64,000 nt of DNA from Caldicellulosiruptor naganoensis (lineage in GTDB: Bacteria; Bacillota; Thermoanaerobacteria; Caldicellulosiruptorales; Caldicellulosiruptoraceae), in the NCBI RefSeq assembly GCF_026914285.1, contig NZ_CP113864.1:595501-659500 (forward strand). The letters are read 5' to 3'. The notes beneath the pieces were generated by a model. It made no database searches. It was not told the DNA's origin and was given only the letters and a program-made list of their open reading frames with translations. Both the position numbers and the translations under genes were made by a program. Positions 43,707 through 53,516 of the stretch are shown piece by piece. Positions within the stretch are counted from its first letter, which is position 1. Each line of letters opens with the position of its first letter.

Positions 43707-45104
43707 ATGAATGAATTGACACCTCAAGAAATAGTAAAAGAGCTTGACAAATATATAGTTGGACAAGAGAGGGCAAAAAAATGTGTTGCCATTGCCCTGA
43801 GGAATAGGTACAGGCGTGCAAAACTTCCAAAAGAACTGCAGGACGAGATTACTCCTAAAAATATCTTAATGGTCGGGCCAACAGGTGTTGGCAAGACAGA
43901 GATTGCAAGACGGCTTGCAAAGCTTGTAAATGCTCCCTTTGTAAAGGTTGAGGCAACTAAATTCACCGAAGTTGGATATGTTGGAAGAGATGTTGATTCA
44001 ATGGTTCGAGACCTTGTGGAAAATGCAATTTCTCTTGTTAAGAGCGAATACATGGAGAGAATGAAAGAAAGGGCAAAGGCACTCGTTGAGGACAGAATTT
44101 TGGAAATATTAGTCCCTGGACCTCAGTCAAAGAAGGCGGGGTTTAAAAATCCTTTTGAGGTTCTTTTTGGTGCGCAGACACAGGAACCCGAACAGTCTTA
44201 CCAGACAACAGATGACTACATCAAGACACAAAGGGAGATTTTAAGAGAGAAATTAAGGTCTGGTGAGCTTGAGGACAAAGTAATTGAGGTTGAGGTAGAG
44301 GACACTGTAAAGCCGCCGTTTGAAATGATAATGGGCACAATTTCGGATGAGATGGGAATATCGTTTCAGGATGTGTTTGGTTCGCTGTTTCCTAAGAAGA
44401 AGAAAAAGAAGAAGATGACAATAAGAGAAGCGCGCGAAGTATTAGAGCAGGAAGAGTACAATAAGCTGATTGATATGGATGAGGTTATAAAAGAAGCAAT
44501 CCATCGTGCTGAGCAGCATGGGATAATATTTATTGATGAGATAGACAAAATAGCAGGCAGAGGTTCAGGAGTAGGTCCGGATGTGTCAAGAGAAGGTGTG
44601 CAAAGAGATATCTTACCTATTGTTGAAGGCTGTACTGTCATGACAAAGTACGGACCTGTCAAGACAGACCATATTTTGTTTATTGCAGCAGGAGCTTTTC
44701 ACGTTGCAAAAGTTTCTGATTTGATACCAGAGCTTCAGGGAAGGTTCCCTGTTGTTGTAGAACTACATCCGTTGACAGAAGAGGACTTCAAAAAGATTTT
44801 AACACAGCCAAAAAATGCTATTACAAAACAGTATGTTGAGCTTATGAAGACAGAGGGTGTGAATATTACGTTTACTGATGATGCAATTGAGGCTATTGCA
44901 AAGGTTGCTGTGAAAATTAATGAGCAGAGCGAAAACATTGGTGCGCGAAGACTTCATACTGTTGTTGAAAAAATAATGGAAGACATTTCTTTTGAATATG
45001 CAAATGTCGAAAAGCCAATTGATATTGTGATTGACAAAGACTATGTATATTCCAAAGTATCAGACATGATAAAAGATAAGGACCTGAATAGGTTTATCAT
45101 ATAA
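43707..45104 (+). CDS. hslU: ATP-dependent protease ATPase subunit HslU
   Basis: AAA+ unfoldase that feeds HslV. 465 residues; Walker [17 protein letters not shown] near residue 55, Walker [15 protein letters not shown] near 275, the pore motif in [13 protein letters not shown] and the sensor-2 region [18 protein letters not shown]. The intermediate domain contains a Lys-rich stretch ([11 protein letters not shown]). Confidence 0.96.
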   Translation: MNELTPQEIVKELDKYIVGQERAKKCVAIALRNRYRRAKLPKELQDEITPKNILMVGPTGVGKTEIARRLAKLVNAPFVKVEATKFTEVGYVGRDVDSMVRDLVENAISLVKSEYMERMKERAKALVEDRILEILVPGPQSKKAGFKNPFEVLFGAQTQEPEQSYQTTDDYIKTQREILREKLRSGELEDKVIEVEVEDTVKPPFEMIMGTISDEMGISFQDVFGSLFPKKKKKKKMTIREAREVLEQEEYNKLIDMDEVIKEAIHRAEQHGIIFIDEIDKIAGRGSGVGPDVSREGVQRDILPIVEGCTVMTKYGPVKTDHILFIAAGAFHVAKVSDLIPELQGRFPVVVELHPLTEEDFKKILTQPKNAITKQYVELMKTEGVNITFTDDAIEAIAKVAVKINEQSENIGARRLHTVVEKIMEDISFEYANVEKPIDIVIDKDYVYSKVSDMIKDKDLNRFII

Positions 45105-45145
45105 CTTTTTAGTTTTAGCAACTTTGTGAAAGGAGCAAAATATGC

Positions 45146-45940
45146 ATGCAGCAAAGTCTTCTCGAAAAGGTCAGGAAAATAAACAGGATTGTTCAAAGCA
45201 AAGAAAAGGATATTTTGGATTTTAACAAGCTGTGCTGCATTGTAGGTGATGTTACAGACTCAACTGTGTTTTTCATTGATGCGAACGGTAAAGTATTTTG
45301 CAAATATATAATGCCGTTTGTCAATGCAGAGATAAAAATTGACCAGGATGGAATTTTGAAAGAAGATGTCCAGAAACTCCTTTGGTCTTTTGTTGATACA
45401 AGGATAAATTTAAAGCTTTCTGAGATAGCAAAGATTGCAGAAATTGAAAGTGAAAAAGTTGATATAAAAGATATAGTTTGTACAATAATACCCATTATAG
45501 GTGGCACAAGACGGTTTGGAACAGTACTTTCTTTAAAGAGCTATACTAATTTTACAGAGGATGATGTAATTCTTTTAGAGTATGTTGCAACAATTATTGG
45601 ACTTGACCTTTTGAACCTTACAAAAGAAGAGGATGAGGAAGAAAAGAAAAAAAGAGAGATGATAAAGTCTGCGATTGATACACTTTCAATCTCAGAGCTT
45701 GAAGCTTTAATTCATATATTTGAAGAGCTGAAGACAAATGAGGGATTATTAGTTGCAAGTAAAATTGCAGATAAGGTAGGAATAACAAGGTCTGTGATTG
45801 TAAATGCGCTAAGAAAGTTTGAAAGTGCAGGACTTATTGAAACAAGGTCTTTAGGGCTAAAAGGCACGTATATAAAGGTATTAAATGACATGGTGAGAAG
45901 TGAGATTGAAAAGTATAAAGAAAAGCTAAAGGTAAAGTGA
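45146..45940 (+). CDS. codY: GTP-sensing transcriptional repressor CodY
   Basis: Global regulator that senses branched-chain amino acids and GTP. 264 residues: an N-terminal GAF domain (about 1-155), a linker and a C-terminal winged helix with ASKIADKVGITRSVIVNALR followed by KFESAGLIETRSLGLKGTYI. It ends the hslVU block, and a terminator separates it from the flagellar operon. Confidence 0.96.
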   Translation: MQQSLLEKVRKINRIVQSKEKDILDFNKLCCIVGDVTDSTVFFIDANGKVFCKYIMPFVNAEIKIDQDGILKEDVQKLLWSFVDTRINLKLSEIAKIAEIESEKVDIKDIVCTIIPIIGGTRRFGTVLSLKSYTNFTEDDVILLEYVATIIGLDLLNLTKEEDEEEKKKREMIKSAIDTLSISELEALIHIFEELKTNEGLLVASKIADKVGITRSVIVNALRKFESAGLIETRSLGLKGTYIKVLNDMVRSEIEKYKEKLKVK

Positions 45941-45983
45941 TTTTGCATTGATAAAAAGTGTTGAAGTATAAGGAGAGGGGTTA

Positions 45984-46028
45984 AAGAGGATAGTAGGGAG
46001 GGGAGCCTACTGTCCTCTTGTCTTTTTA
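45984..46028 (+). terminator. terminator after codY
   Basis: AAGAGGATAGTAGG (45984-45997) pairs with CCTACTGTCCTCTT (46006-46019), one T-G wobble, followed by GTCTTTTTATTT. The remaining 120 bases before flgB contain no clear promoter with both boxes. Confidence 0.85.
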
Positions 46029-46148
46029 TTTAACCTTGTTTTAAACCTTGTTTTAACATTGCCTAAAAAATTTTTGTATGGTATTTTTATCAAAAATTTT
46101 GTAAAATAGAATAAAAGATTGTTGAAAAGTAAAAGGAGAAAGAAAAAA

Positions 46149-46562
46149 ATGATTAATATGTTTGAGAAGATAGACTTTTATAAAAAAGCTTTAGATTACG
46201 CATGGAAGAGAAATGAACTTATCTCAAACAATATTGCAAATGCAGACACCCCCGGCTACAAAGCTAAGGATTTAAATTTCAAAGTATTTTTGCAAGCATA
46301 TTTAAATGGTCAAGAGGACTTGGATCTTATAACTACAGACAAAAGGCATATAAAAGCAGACCAAAGTTCTGATAGCGGTGCCGAAGTTAGTACGCTTGAG
46401 GTTTTAGACAGCAGTTTTCAGATGAGACTTGATGGAAATACAGTGGACATTGAGCAAGAGATGGGGAAACTTTTGCAGAACTCCTTATACTTTGATGGGG
46501 TAAGCCTTCAGCTTTCCAGAGAGATAAACAAATGGAAAACAGTTATAAAAGAGGGCAGGTGA
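46149..46562 (+). CDS. flgB: flagellar basal-body rod protein FlgB
   Basis: Proximal rod protein, 137 residues from ATG 46149 (AAGGAG at 46133-46138, ten bases upstream). It has the ELISNNIANADTPGYKAKDL motif common to rod and hook proteins. First gene of the flagellar operon, directly after codY as in Bacillus. Confidence 0.95.
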   Translation: MINMFEKIDFYKKALDYAWKRNELISNNIANADTPGYKAKDLNFKVFLQAYLNGQEDLDLITTDKRHIKADQSSDSGAEVSTLEVLDSSFQMRLDGNTVDIEQEMGKLLQNSLYFDGVSLQLSREINKWKTVIKEGR

Positions 46563-46571
46563 GATTAAAAA

Positions 46572-47012
46572 ATGGGTATGTTTGATGCTATAAATATCTC
46601 AGCCTCAGCTTTACATGCCCAGAGAGTGAGAATGGATGTAATTGCCCAAAACATTGCAAATGCCAACACAACCCGTACAGAAAATGGAACACCTTACAGA
46701 AGAAAGATTGTTGTGTTTGAAGAGAGAAAACAGAGTTTTGGTGATATATTAAATGAGAAGTTAAATGCGGGTAGTAATACATACGGTGGTGTAAGAGTGA
46801 AGGCTATAATTGAAGATCCAAGTCCGTTTAAAAAGGTCTATGACCCAGCTCATCCAGATAGCGACCAGAATGGTTATGTAAACTACCCAAATGTTGACAT
46901 TGTAACTGAGATGGTTAATATGATTGAGGCCTCTCGTGCATATGAGGCAAACATTACTGCTATAAATATCACAAAGTCTATGATAACAAGGACGTTTGAG
47001 ATAGGAAAATAA
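46572..47012 (+). CDS. flgC: flagellar basal-body rod protein FlgC
   Basis: Proximal rod protein of 146 residues. N-terminal MDVIAQNIANANTTRTENGT and C-terminal VTEMVNMIEASRAYEANITA are the family signatures. It starts nine bases after flgB. Confidence 0.96.
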   Translation: MGMFDAINISASALHAQRVRMDVIAQNIANANTTRTENGTPYRRKIVVFEERKQSFGDILNEKLNAGSNTYGGVRVKAIIEDPSPFKKVYDPAHPDSDQNGYVNYPNVDIVTEMVNMIEASRAYEANITAINITKSMITRTFEIGK

Positions 47013-47053
47013 AAGGTTTTTATCAGGTGAAAAACGAGGAGGTTTTTTTTTAA

Positions 47054-47362
47054 ATGCTGGGGAGTATTAATTTTGATAGTGTGTCAAAACTCTTTGAAAA
47101 GCAATTTTCAGATGAAGGCAAAAGTAGAGAATCAAGCTCTTCCACTTCGTTTGTAGACTTGTTGTACAAGGTGTTAGAAGGTGTGGATAGTCTTCAAAAA
47201 GAGGCTGAATACCAAAACAAACTTTTTACACTTGGACTTACTTCAAATCCGCAAGATGCGATTGTGGCATCAGAAAAGGCATCCTTAGCTTTGCAACTTA
47301 CACTCCAGATTAGGAACAAGATTCTAGATGCATATAATGAGATTATGCGTATGCAGGTGTAG
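47054..47362 (+). CDS. fliE: flagellar hook-basal body protein FliE
   Basis: Links the MS ring and the rod. 102 residues ending with the typical ASLALQLTLQIRNKILDAYN and EIMRMQV. AGGAGG precedes the start. Confidence 0.92.
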   Translation: MLGSINFDSVSKLFEKQFSDEGKSRESSSSTSFVDLLYKVLEGVDSLQKEAEYQNKLFTLGLTSNPQDAIVASEKASLALQLTLQIRNKILDAYNEIMRMQV

Positions 47363-47395
47363 CTGTTTTTATATCTTTGCGGGGAGGTATTATAG

Positions 47396-49084
47396 TTGCC
47401 TCAATTTTTGAGTAATTTTTTGAAGAATATAAAAGAAAGATTAGACAAGCTCTCTAAATTCCAGAAAATAATGTTATTACTTTCTTCTTCTATAGTTATA
47501 TTATCGGTAATTATTGCTCTTTATATTACTACCCGACCTCACTATGTTGTTCTTTTTTCAGATCTTGATCAAAAAGATGTGGCAGAGATACAGAAAACAT
47601 TGGAAGAACAGAAGATTGATTCAAAAGTGGCAAATGGTGGAACAACTATTTTAGTAAAAGATACTGACATCGACAAAGCTAAAATGGCAGCAGCACTTTC
47701 TGGTTATCCAAAAAATAGTGAAATTACATTTGAAGATGCTCTCAAGCTTTCAAGCTCAATGACAGCAACAGAAGCTGATAAGAGAAGGACTTTTATAAAG
47801 CTAAAAGAAAGCGAAATTCAAAAAGCCTTGAAAGAAATGACCGATTACATAGAGGATGCAGTTGTAAACCTAAGTGTGCCTGAAGACTACACGTTTGCTT
47901 TAAAGGATGAAACTACAAAACCAACAGCAAGTGTAAAACTCACACTCAAAAAGAGTTTGTCCAGCGATCAGATAGAAGGTATCCAAAGGTTTGTGGCTGC
48001 ATCAGTAGAGGGACTTTTGCCAGAAAATGTGGTAATAATAGACAATAAAGGAAATTATCTGTCTATCAATTCATCTGATGTTACTGAAGGTCTTTCGAGT
48101 AAACAGCTCCAGATAAAGATTGCAACAAAAAATGAGATAGAGAGAAAGGTCAAAGAGCTTCTTGGGAATTATGTTAGCTCACCTGAGGATGTAAAGGTTT
48201 CTGTAAATTTGGATATGAATTTTGATATGCAAAAGGTAAGTGAGACAAGGTACTCACCTGTTTTAGAGGACAGTGGAATAATTGTTTCTAAAAAGACTAC
48301 GAAAGAAGAGGCCCAGAGTACCAATTCTTCTACAAGTGGTGTTCCTGGTACCGATACAAACCCCACTCAGAATAATCCCCAATACCCGCTTACCAGTCAG
48401 GGTGGGCAGTCTTCCTATTCAAAGACTGATGAGACAGTAAATTATCAGAACAATGAAAAAAAGATTGAGACAATCAAAGCACCTGGTACAATAAACTATG
48501 ATAAGTCATCAATTGCAGTTGTGCTTTATAGGTATGTTACATACAGGCAGGAAGACTATGAAAAGTCTGATCAAGCAAAGACAATGAGCTGGGATGAATT
48601 TAAGCTTCAAAACCAGAACAACAAAAGGTCGTTTTTGACAGACCAAAAAGAGGTTGAGAATATTGTAAATCTTATAAAAAGCGCCACAGGAATTCAAAAT
48701 GTCACAGTGGAAGGGTATGAGATTCCTACATTTGTCGACAAACCACAAAGACAGATTCCGCTTGATTATATCTATGTTGCGTTTGCATTTTTACTTTTGA
48801 TGGTGTTTGCTCTAAGTTTACTGATAAAATCTCTCAGAATGAAGCCTGCAGAACAACTTGAACTTGCAGGGGTTGGGGAGGTAAGCATCCCCTCTGAAGA
48901 GAAAGTAGTGGAAGAGATTTTACAACCGGCACAAGAGAAGAAGGAAGAACAGCCTGTTGAGGAAATAAATGTGGAAGAATTTGGTGTGAGCCAGTATGAA
49001 AAGCAGATAGATAAGCTTCTTCGTGAAAAACCGGAGGTTGTTGCACAGCTTCTTAGAAACTGGCTCAATGAAGATTGGGAGTGA
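47396..49084 (+). CDS. fliF: flagellar MS-ring protein FliF
   Basis: Membrane ring protein, 562 residues. First helix at about 23-45 (KIMLLLSSSIVILSVIIALY); periplasmic ring-building motifs VVLFSDLDQKDVAEIQKTLE and ATEADKRRTF; a Ser/Gln/Asn-rich linker near 305-345; second helix near 465-485; then an acidic tail that binds FliG. TTG start with GGGGAGG upstream. Confidence 0.95.
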   Translation: MPQFLSNFLKNIKERLDKLSKFQKIMLLLSSSIVILSVIIALYITTRPHYVVLFSDLDQKDVAEIQKTLEEQKIDSKVANGGTTILVKDTDIDKAKMAAALSGYPKNSEITFEDALKLSSSMTATEADKRRTFIKLKESEIQKALKEMTDYIEDAVVNLSVPEDYTFALKDETTKPTASVKLTLKKSLSSDQIEGIQRFVAASVEGLLPENVVIIDNKGNYLSINSSDVTEGLSSKQLQIKIATKNEIERKVKELLGNYVSSPEDVKVSVNLDMNFDMQKVSETRYSPVLEDSGIIVSKKTTKEEAQSTNSSTSGVPGTDTNPTQNNPQYPLTSQGGQSSYSKTDETVNYQNNEKKIETIKAPGTINYDKSSIAVVLYRYVTYRQEDYEKSDQAKTMSWDEFKLQNQNNKRSFLTDQKEVENIVNLIKSATGIQNVTVEGYEIPTFVDKPQRQIPLDYIYVAFAFLLLMVFALSLLIKSLRMKPAEQLELAGVGEVSIPSEEKVVEEILQPAQEKKEEQPVEEINVEEFGVSQYEKQIDKLLREKPEVVAQLLRNWLNEDWE

Positions 49085-49092
49085 TATAGAAG

Positions 49093-50103
49093 ATGCCAAG
49101 GACAGGTGAAATTTCTGGCAAGCAAAAAGCTGCCATGCTTTTGATAGCATTGGGACCCGAGCGTTCTGCTAAAATTTTTAAACATTTAAAAGAGGATGAG
49201 ATAGAAGAGCTTACCTTAGAGATAGCAAATATAAGAACTGTTTCGCCTGAGCAAAAACGGGCTATATTAGAAGAATTTTATAACCTCTGCCTTGCTCAGG
49301 AGTACATTGCAGAGGGTGGAATTGATTATGCGAAAGAGGTTTTAGAAAAAGCACTTGGTCCTGAAAAGGCAAAAGAAGTTATTGAAAGGTTAACAGTTTC
49401 GTTGCAGGTTCGACCTTTTGACTTTATTCGCAAAGCTGATGCATCACAGATACTCAACTTTATCCAAAATGAGCATCCACAGACAATCGCTTTGGTTCTT
49501 GCTTATCTCAAACCTCAGCAGGCAGCACAAGTTTTGGCATCACTACCCCAGGAAAAGCAAGCTGAAGTTGCAAGGCGAATTGCCCTTATGGATAGAACTT
49601 CACCGGATATCATTCGCGAAGTTGAAAAGGTGCTTGAGAAAAAGCTGTCATCTGTTGTGATGCAAGACTACACAGTTGTTGGTGGTATTCAGGCAATTGT
49701 TGATATTCTAAATGCAGTTGACAGGGGTACAGAAAAGAGGATATTAGAGGCTTTAGAGCTTGAAGATGTTGAGCTTGTTGAAGAGATTAGAAAGCGTATG
49801 TTTGTATTTGAAGACATTGTCAAGCTTGACAACAGGTCCATCCAAAGAATTCTGCGTGAGGTTGAGAACAATACACTTGCAATTGCACTCAAAGGTACCA
49901 CAGAAGAGGTCAGACGAGTCATTTTTAGCAATATGTCAAAACGTATGGCTGAGATGATTCAAGAGGATATGGAATACATGGGACCTGTTAGAATCCGCGA
50001 TGTTGAAGAAGCACAGCAAAAGATTGTCAATATAATACGAAAGCTTGAGGATGCTGGCGAGATCGTAATATCTCGTGGTGGGGGAGATGAGATAATTGTC
50101 TAA
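49093..50103 (+). CDS. fliG: flagellar motor switch protein FliG
   Basis: Switch-complex subunit that contacts the stator. 336 residues. It contains GKQKAAMLLIALGPERSAKI at the start, the middle-domain EHPQTIALVLAYL, and the charged torque helix FVFEDIVKLDNRSIQRILRE near residue 240. It overlaps fliH by eight bases. Confidence 0.97.
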   Translation: MPRTGEISGKQKAAMLLIALGPERSAKIFKHLKEDEIEELTLEIANIRTVSPEQKRAILEEFYNLCLAQEYIAEGGIDYAKEVLEKALGPEKAKEVIERLTVSLQVRPFDFIRKADASQILNFIQNEHPQTIALVLAYLKPQQAAQVLASLPQEKQAEVARRIALMDRTSPDIIREVEKVLEKKLSSVVMQDYTVVGGIQAIVDILNAVDRGTEKRILEALELEDVELVEEIRKRMFVFEDIVKLDNRSIQRILREVENNTLAIALKGTTEEVRRVIFSNMSKRMAEMIQEDMEYMGPVRIRDVEEAQQKIVNIIRKLEDAGEIVISRGGGDEIIV

Positions 50104-50851
50104 TGTAATCAGAAATAATCAAGTACTGATTCAAAGTCCTGTGGAAACAAACTACAAGGTCATTTTGGAAAAACTAATAAAGGCGAAAGCAGAGATTGAA
50201 CACTATGAGCGAAAATTAAAGGAACAAGAAGAGGAATTCAAACGGCAGCAGGAGCAGAATGAAGCGTTTAGAAAAGAAGCAGAAGAAGTCTTAGAAAAGG
50301 CAAAAGAAGAAGCAAAGAGGATTGTAAAAGAAGCAGAAGCTCAGGCAGAACAAATTAAAAAGGAGGCCTTTGAAAGAGGGTTTAATGAAGGTTTGAGTCA
50401 GGGATTGGCAGCAGCTGAGGCAGAATATCAAAAAAGACTGCAAGAGATAGAAATACTAAAAATACAGGTTTTGGCCGAGCGTGAAAGAATACTCAAAGAT
50501 GCTCAAAATGAATTAATGATTCTTGTACCCAAAATTGTGGAAAAGGTTGTAGAAAAAGAAGTACAGAATAAGGAATTTTTGCAAAATTTTATTAAAAACG
50601 CCATTTCTCAGCTTTCAATAAAAAATAGTTTAGTTATAAGAACAAGTGAAAAAGATTTTGAGTATGTGAACCAAAACTTAGATGAAATTTTAAGAGGAAT
50701 TGAAGGTATTGACAAAGTAGAAGTAAAAGTTGACAAAGCATTATCGTTTGGCGACATTGTGATTGAGACACCTTATGGATTTGTAGAGACAGGGATAAAA
50801 ACAAGGCTTGAAAAGCTTCAAGAGATAGTCTTTTCAATAATTGGTGATTGA
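50096..50851 (+). CDS. fliH: flagellar assembly protein FliH
   Basis: Regulator of the export ATPase. 251 residues: a long coiled coil rich in Glu, Lys and Ala (about 25-125) with a GFNEGLSQGLAAAEAEYQ segment, then a C-terminal V/F-ATPase E-subunit-like domain. Position between fliG and fliI confirms it. Confidence 0.9.
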   Translation: MSNVIRNNQVLIQSPVETNYKVILEKLIKAKAEIEHYERKLKEQEEEFKRQQEQNEAFRKEAEEVLEKAKEEAKRIVKEAEAQAEQIKKEAFERGFNEGLSQGLAAAEAEYQKRLQEIEILKIQVLAERERILKDAQNELMILVPKIVEKVVEKEVQNKEFLQNFIKNAISQLSIKNSLVIRTSEKDFEYVNQNLDEILRGIEGIDKVEVKVDKALSFGDIVIETPYGFVETGIKTRLEKLQEIVFSIIGD

Positions 50852-50852
50852 G

Positions 50853-52148
50853 ATGTTTGAAAGGTTGAAAACAAAGATAGAGAGCACAAATTTTTACCAG
50901 TTTACTGGTTTTGTGAACCAAGTTATAGGGCTGACAATCGAGTCTATAGGTCCTGCTGTCAGTATTGGGACACTTTGCAAAATAAAGACAGCAAAGTCAG
51001 AGACACTGGCAGAGGTTGTAGGGTTTAAAGAGAACAAGGTGCTTTTGATGCCATACTCAGACCTTATAGGCATTTTCCCTGGCTGCAAGGTGATTGCACA
51101 AGATAGCATTTTTGAGGTCAAAGTGGGAGAAGAACTTTTAGGCAGGGTTTTAGATGGGCTTGGACAGCCAATTGACGGCAAAGGTGAGATAAGATCTAAA
51201 ACAAAATATCCTGTAGAAAACAAGGCTCCGAACCCTCTTGAAAGGCCAAGGATAGATTCAATAATGCCGCTGGGGATAAAAGCAATTGACACTCTGCTCA
51301 CAATTGGAAAAGGGCAAAGGGTAGGAATATTTGCAGGAAGCGGTGTTGGGAAGAGCACACTTCTTGGTATGATAGCAAGAAATGCAAAGGCTGATGTGAA
51401 TGTTTTGGCGCTGATTGGTGAGAGAGGAAGAGAGCTAAAAGAGTTTTTGGAAAAGGATTTAAAAGAAGAGGGTCTGAAGAGGTCTGTTGTGGTTGTTGCA
51501 ACCTCTGATGAGTCAGCGCTAAAAAGGGTCAAAGCTGCTTATGTTGCAATGGCAATTGCAGAATACTTTCGTGACCAGGGAATGGATGTTCTTTTCATGA
51601 TGGACTCACTTACACGATTTGCGATGGCACAAAGGGAGATTGGTCTTGCAATTGGTGAGCCACCTGTTTCACGAGGATATACTCCTTCTGTTTTTAGCAT
51701 AATGCCAAAACTTTTAGAACGGGCAGGCAAAAACCAAAAAGGGTCTATTACAGCTCTTTACACAGTACTTGTTGATGGTGATGATTTTAATGAGCCAATT
51801 ACTGATACAGCAAGGGGTATTTTGGACGGGCATATAGTTTTGTCAAGGTCGATTGCCAACAAAAACCACTATCCTGCCATAGATGTACTTGCAAGTATCA
51901 GCAGGGTAATGAATGACATAGTAAGTCCTGAGCACAAAGAGTTGGCGAATGAAATAAAGCGAATTTTGGCAACTTATAAAGAAGCTGAGGATTTGATTAC
52001 AATTGGTGCATACTCAAAAGGGACAAATAGCGAGATAGACAGGGCAATTGAATTGATGCCGCGGATAAATGAGTTTTTAAGACAAGATATTGATGAGAGG
52101 TTTGAGTTTGAAGAGGAGCTTGAGATGCTGAAAAGTATAATCTCTTGA
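50853..52148 (+). CDS. fliI: flagellar type III export ATPase FliI
   Basis: F1-beta-like ATPase of the flagellar export apparatus. 431 residues from ATG 50853 (GTG 50841 is possible). Walker A GIFAGSGVGKSTLLGMIARN, Walker B MDVLFMMDSLTRFAMAQREI and the GEPPVSRGYTPSVF segment are canonical. Confidence 0.96.
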   Translation: MFERLKTKIESTNFYQFTGFVNQVIGLTIESIGPAVSIGTLCKIKTAKSETLAEVVGFKENKVLLMPYSDLIGIFPGCKVIAQDSIFEVKVGEELLGRVLDGLGQPIDGKGEIRSKTKYPVENKAPNPLERPRIDSIMPLGIKAIDTLLTIGKGQRVGIFAGSGVGKSTLLGMIARNAKADVNVLALIGERGRELKEFLEKDLKEEGLKRSVVVVATSDESALKRVKAAYVAMAIAEYFRDQGMDVLFMMDSLTRFAMAQREIGLAIGEPPVSRGYTPSVFSIMPKLLERAGKNQKGSITALYTVLVDGDDFNEPITDTARGILDGHIVLSRSIANKNHYPAIDVLASISRVMNDIVSPEHKELANEIKRILATYKEAEDLITIGAYSKGTNSEIDRAIELMPRINEFLRQDIDERFEFEEELEMLKSIIS

Positions 52149-52178
52149 AGAAATTTTAAAAAGGATTGAAGAGAAAAA

Positions 52179-52637
52179 ATGAAAAGGTTTAGGTTTGATC
52201 AAATTTTGCGGATTAAGCAACAACTGGAAGAGATTAAAAAAAGTGAACTTGCAAGGCAGAATGAAATTTTAAACGGATATATGGAAAAAAAACTTGAGCT
52301 TGAGAAGATGTTAAATGAAACAAAAAGTCAGGTGAAAAGCCTTTACAGTGGCGTATTTTTCCCAAATGAGATAAAGTACTACTCTCAGTTTATGGGAAGT
52401 TTGAAGAAAAGGATAGATATTCAAAATCAACTTATATACTATCAGCAGATGAAAGTAGAGGAGAAAAGAAAAGAGCTTATAGTAAGCACGATAGAAAAGA
52501 AAAAGTATGAGAAATTAAAAGAAAAGCATCTTGTAAATTTTATGAATGAGCTAAAACGTATAGAAAATAAGGAGCTTGATAGAATTATTTCTTACAAAAT
52601 CTACAAGAGCATGGGTGATGATAGTGGCAGAAAGTAG
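52179..52637 (+). CDS. fliJ: flagellar export chaperone FliJ
   Basis: Coiled-coil protein of 152 residues, starting MKRFRFDQILRIKQQLEEIK, almost entirely helical and charged. It sits after fliI as usual. Confidence 0.9.
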   Translation: MKRFRFDQILRIKQQLEEIKKSELARQNEILNGYMEKKLELEKMLNETKSQVKSLYSGVFFPNEIKYYSQFMGSLKKRIDIQNQLIYYQQMKVEEKRKELIVSTIEKKKYEKLKEKHLVNFMNELKRIENKELDRIISYKIYKSMGDDSGRK

Positions 52638-53448
52638 AAATGTTGACCAAGTAAAGCTTGAAAAAAAGCAAGAAAATAAAAAAAAGAAAAGAGGTAAGAA
52701 TTTTTTAGTTGTTTTATTAGTTTTTCTACTTTTGGGTGGAGGTTCTTTTGCAGCTGTATACTTTAATCTTTTTGGAGCAAAGACGGCTATTGACAATTTG
52801 CTTCAAAAAACACCCTTTGCTAAAAAAACTGTGCAGTCAACACAAAAAGTAGACTTAGAAAAAGTTTACAAGCAGCAGATAGCTGAGCTTGAGAAGCAAA
52901 ACAAGGATTTACAGAGCAAGCTAAAACAGCTTCAAGTAGAAAATTCAAATTTACAAAAACAAGTACAGGACCTTACAACAAGGCTAAACGATATTGTGGC
53001 AGAACAGACAGATACTTCAAACAAGGCGAAGAATTTTTCAAGTTATCTACAAAATATGGATTCAAAAAAGGCTGCAAAGATATTGGAAAGTCTCATAGAC
53101 ACAAATGTTGAGATGGCATCAATTGTTTTGCAAAATATCCCGACCGAAATTGCATCTGAAATACTATCAAATATTCCCTCTGATAAGACGATAAAATTAT
53201 TAGGAATTTCAAATCAATCGGGAATTTTACAGGCTCAAAGTATTTCAAGCCTTGTTGATATTTATAAAAATATTGATTCAAAAGTAGCAGCTTCAATTTT
53301 TGAAAGTATGATGGATGATAAGACAAAATATCAGCTTGCATTAAGTATTCTAAAACGCCTTGACACAAAAACGTCTTCACAGATAATTAGCAATATGAAG
53401 CCAGAAAATGCTGCAAAGGTCACTTCTGACCTTTCAGCATTGAGATAA
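52618..53448 (+). CDS. MotE/YlxF-like flagellar chaperone
   Basis: 276 residues from ATG 52618 (GTG 52624 possible), overlapping fliJ by 20 bases. A Lys-rich cytoplasmic start, one membrane helix (FLVVLLVFLLLGGGSFAAVY), a coiled coil, and a C-terminal MgtE-N-like helical repeat domain (MDSKKAAKILESLIDTNVEM) are in that order. This is the plan of MotE, which supports stator assembly, and of Bacillus YlxF at the same place between fliJ and fliK. Confidence 0.82.
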   Translation: MIVAESRNVDQVKLEKKQENKKKKRGKNFLVVLLVFLLLGGGSFAAVYFNLFGAKTAIDNLLQKTPFAKKTVQSTQKVDLEKVYKQQIAELEKQNKDLQSKLKQLQVENSNLQKQVQDLTTRLNDIVAEQTDTSNKAKNFSSYLQNMDSKKAAKILESLIDTNVEMASIVLQNIPTEIASEILSNIPSDKTIKLLGISNQSGILQAQSISSLVDIYKNIDSKVAASIFESMMDDKTKYQLALSILKRLDTKTSSQIISNMKPENAAKVTSDLSALR

Positions 53449-53516
53449 ATTAAAACCTCAAACTTTTGAGTACTTTAAAACGAAAGGGGTGAAAAGTAAG
53501 ATTGGAGGCAAGTTTG

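Noticed and set aside
50894-51532. 212-codon minus-strand ORF opposite fliI
   Set aside because: Antisense shadow of a conserved ATPase gene; composition follows the opposite strand.
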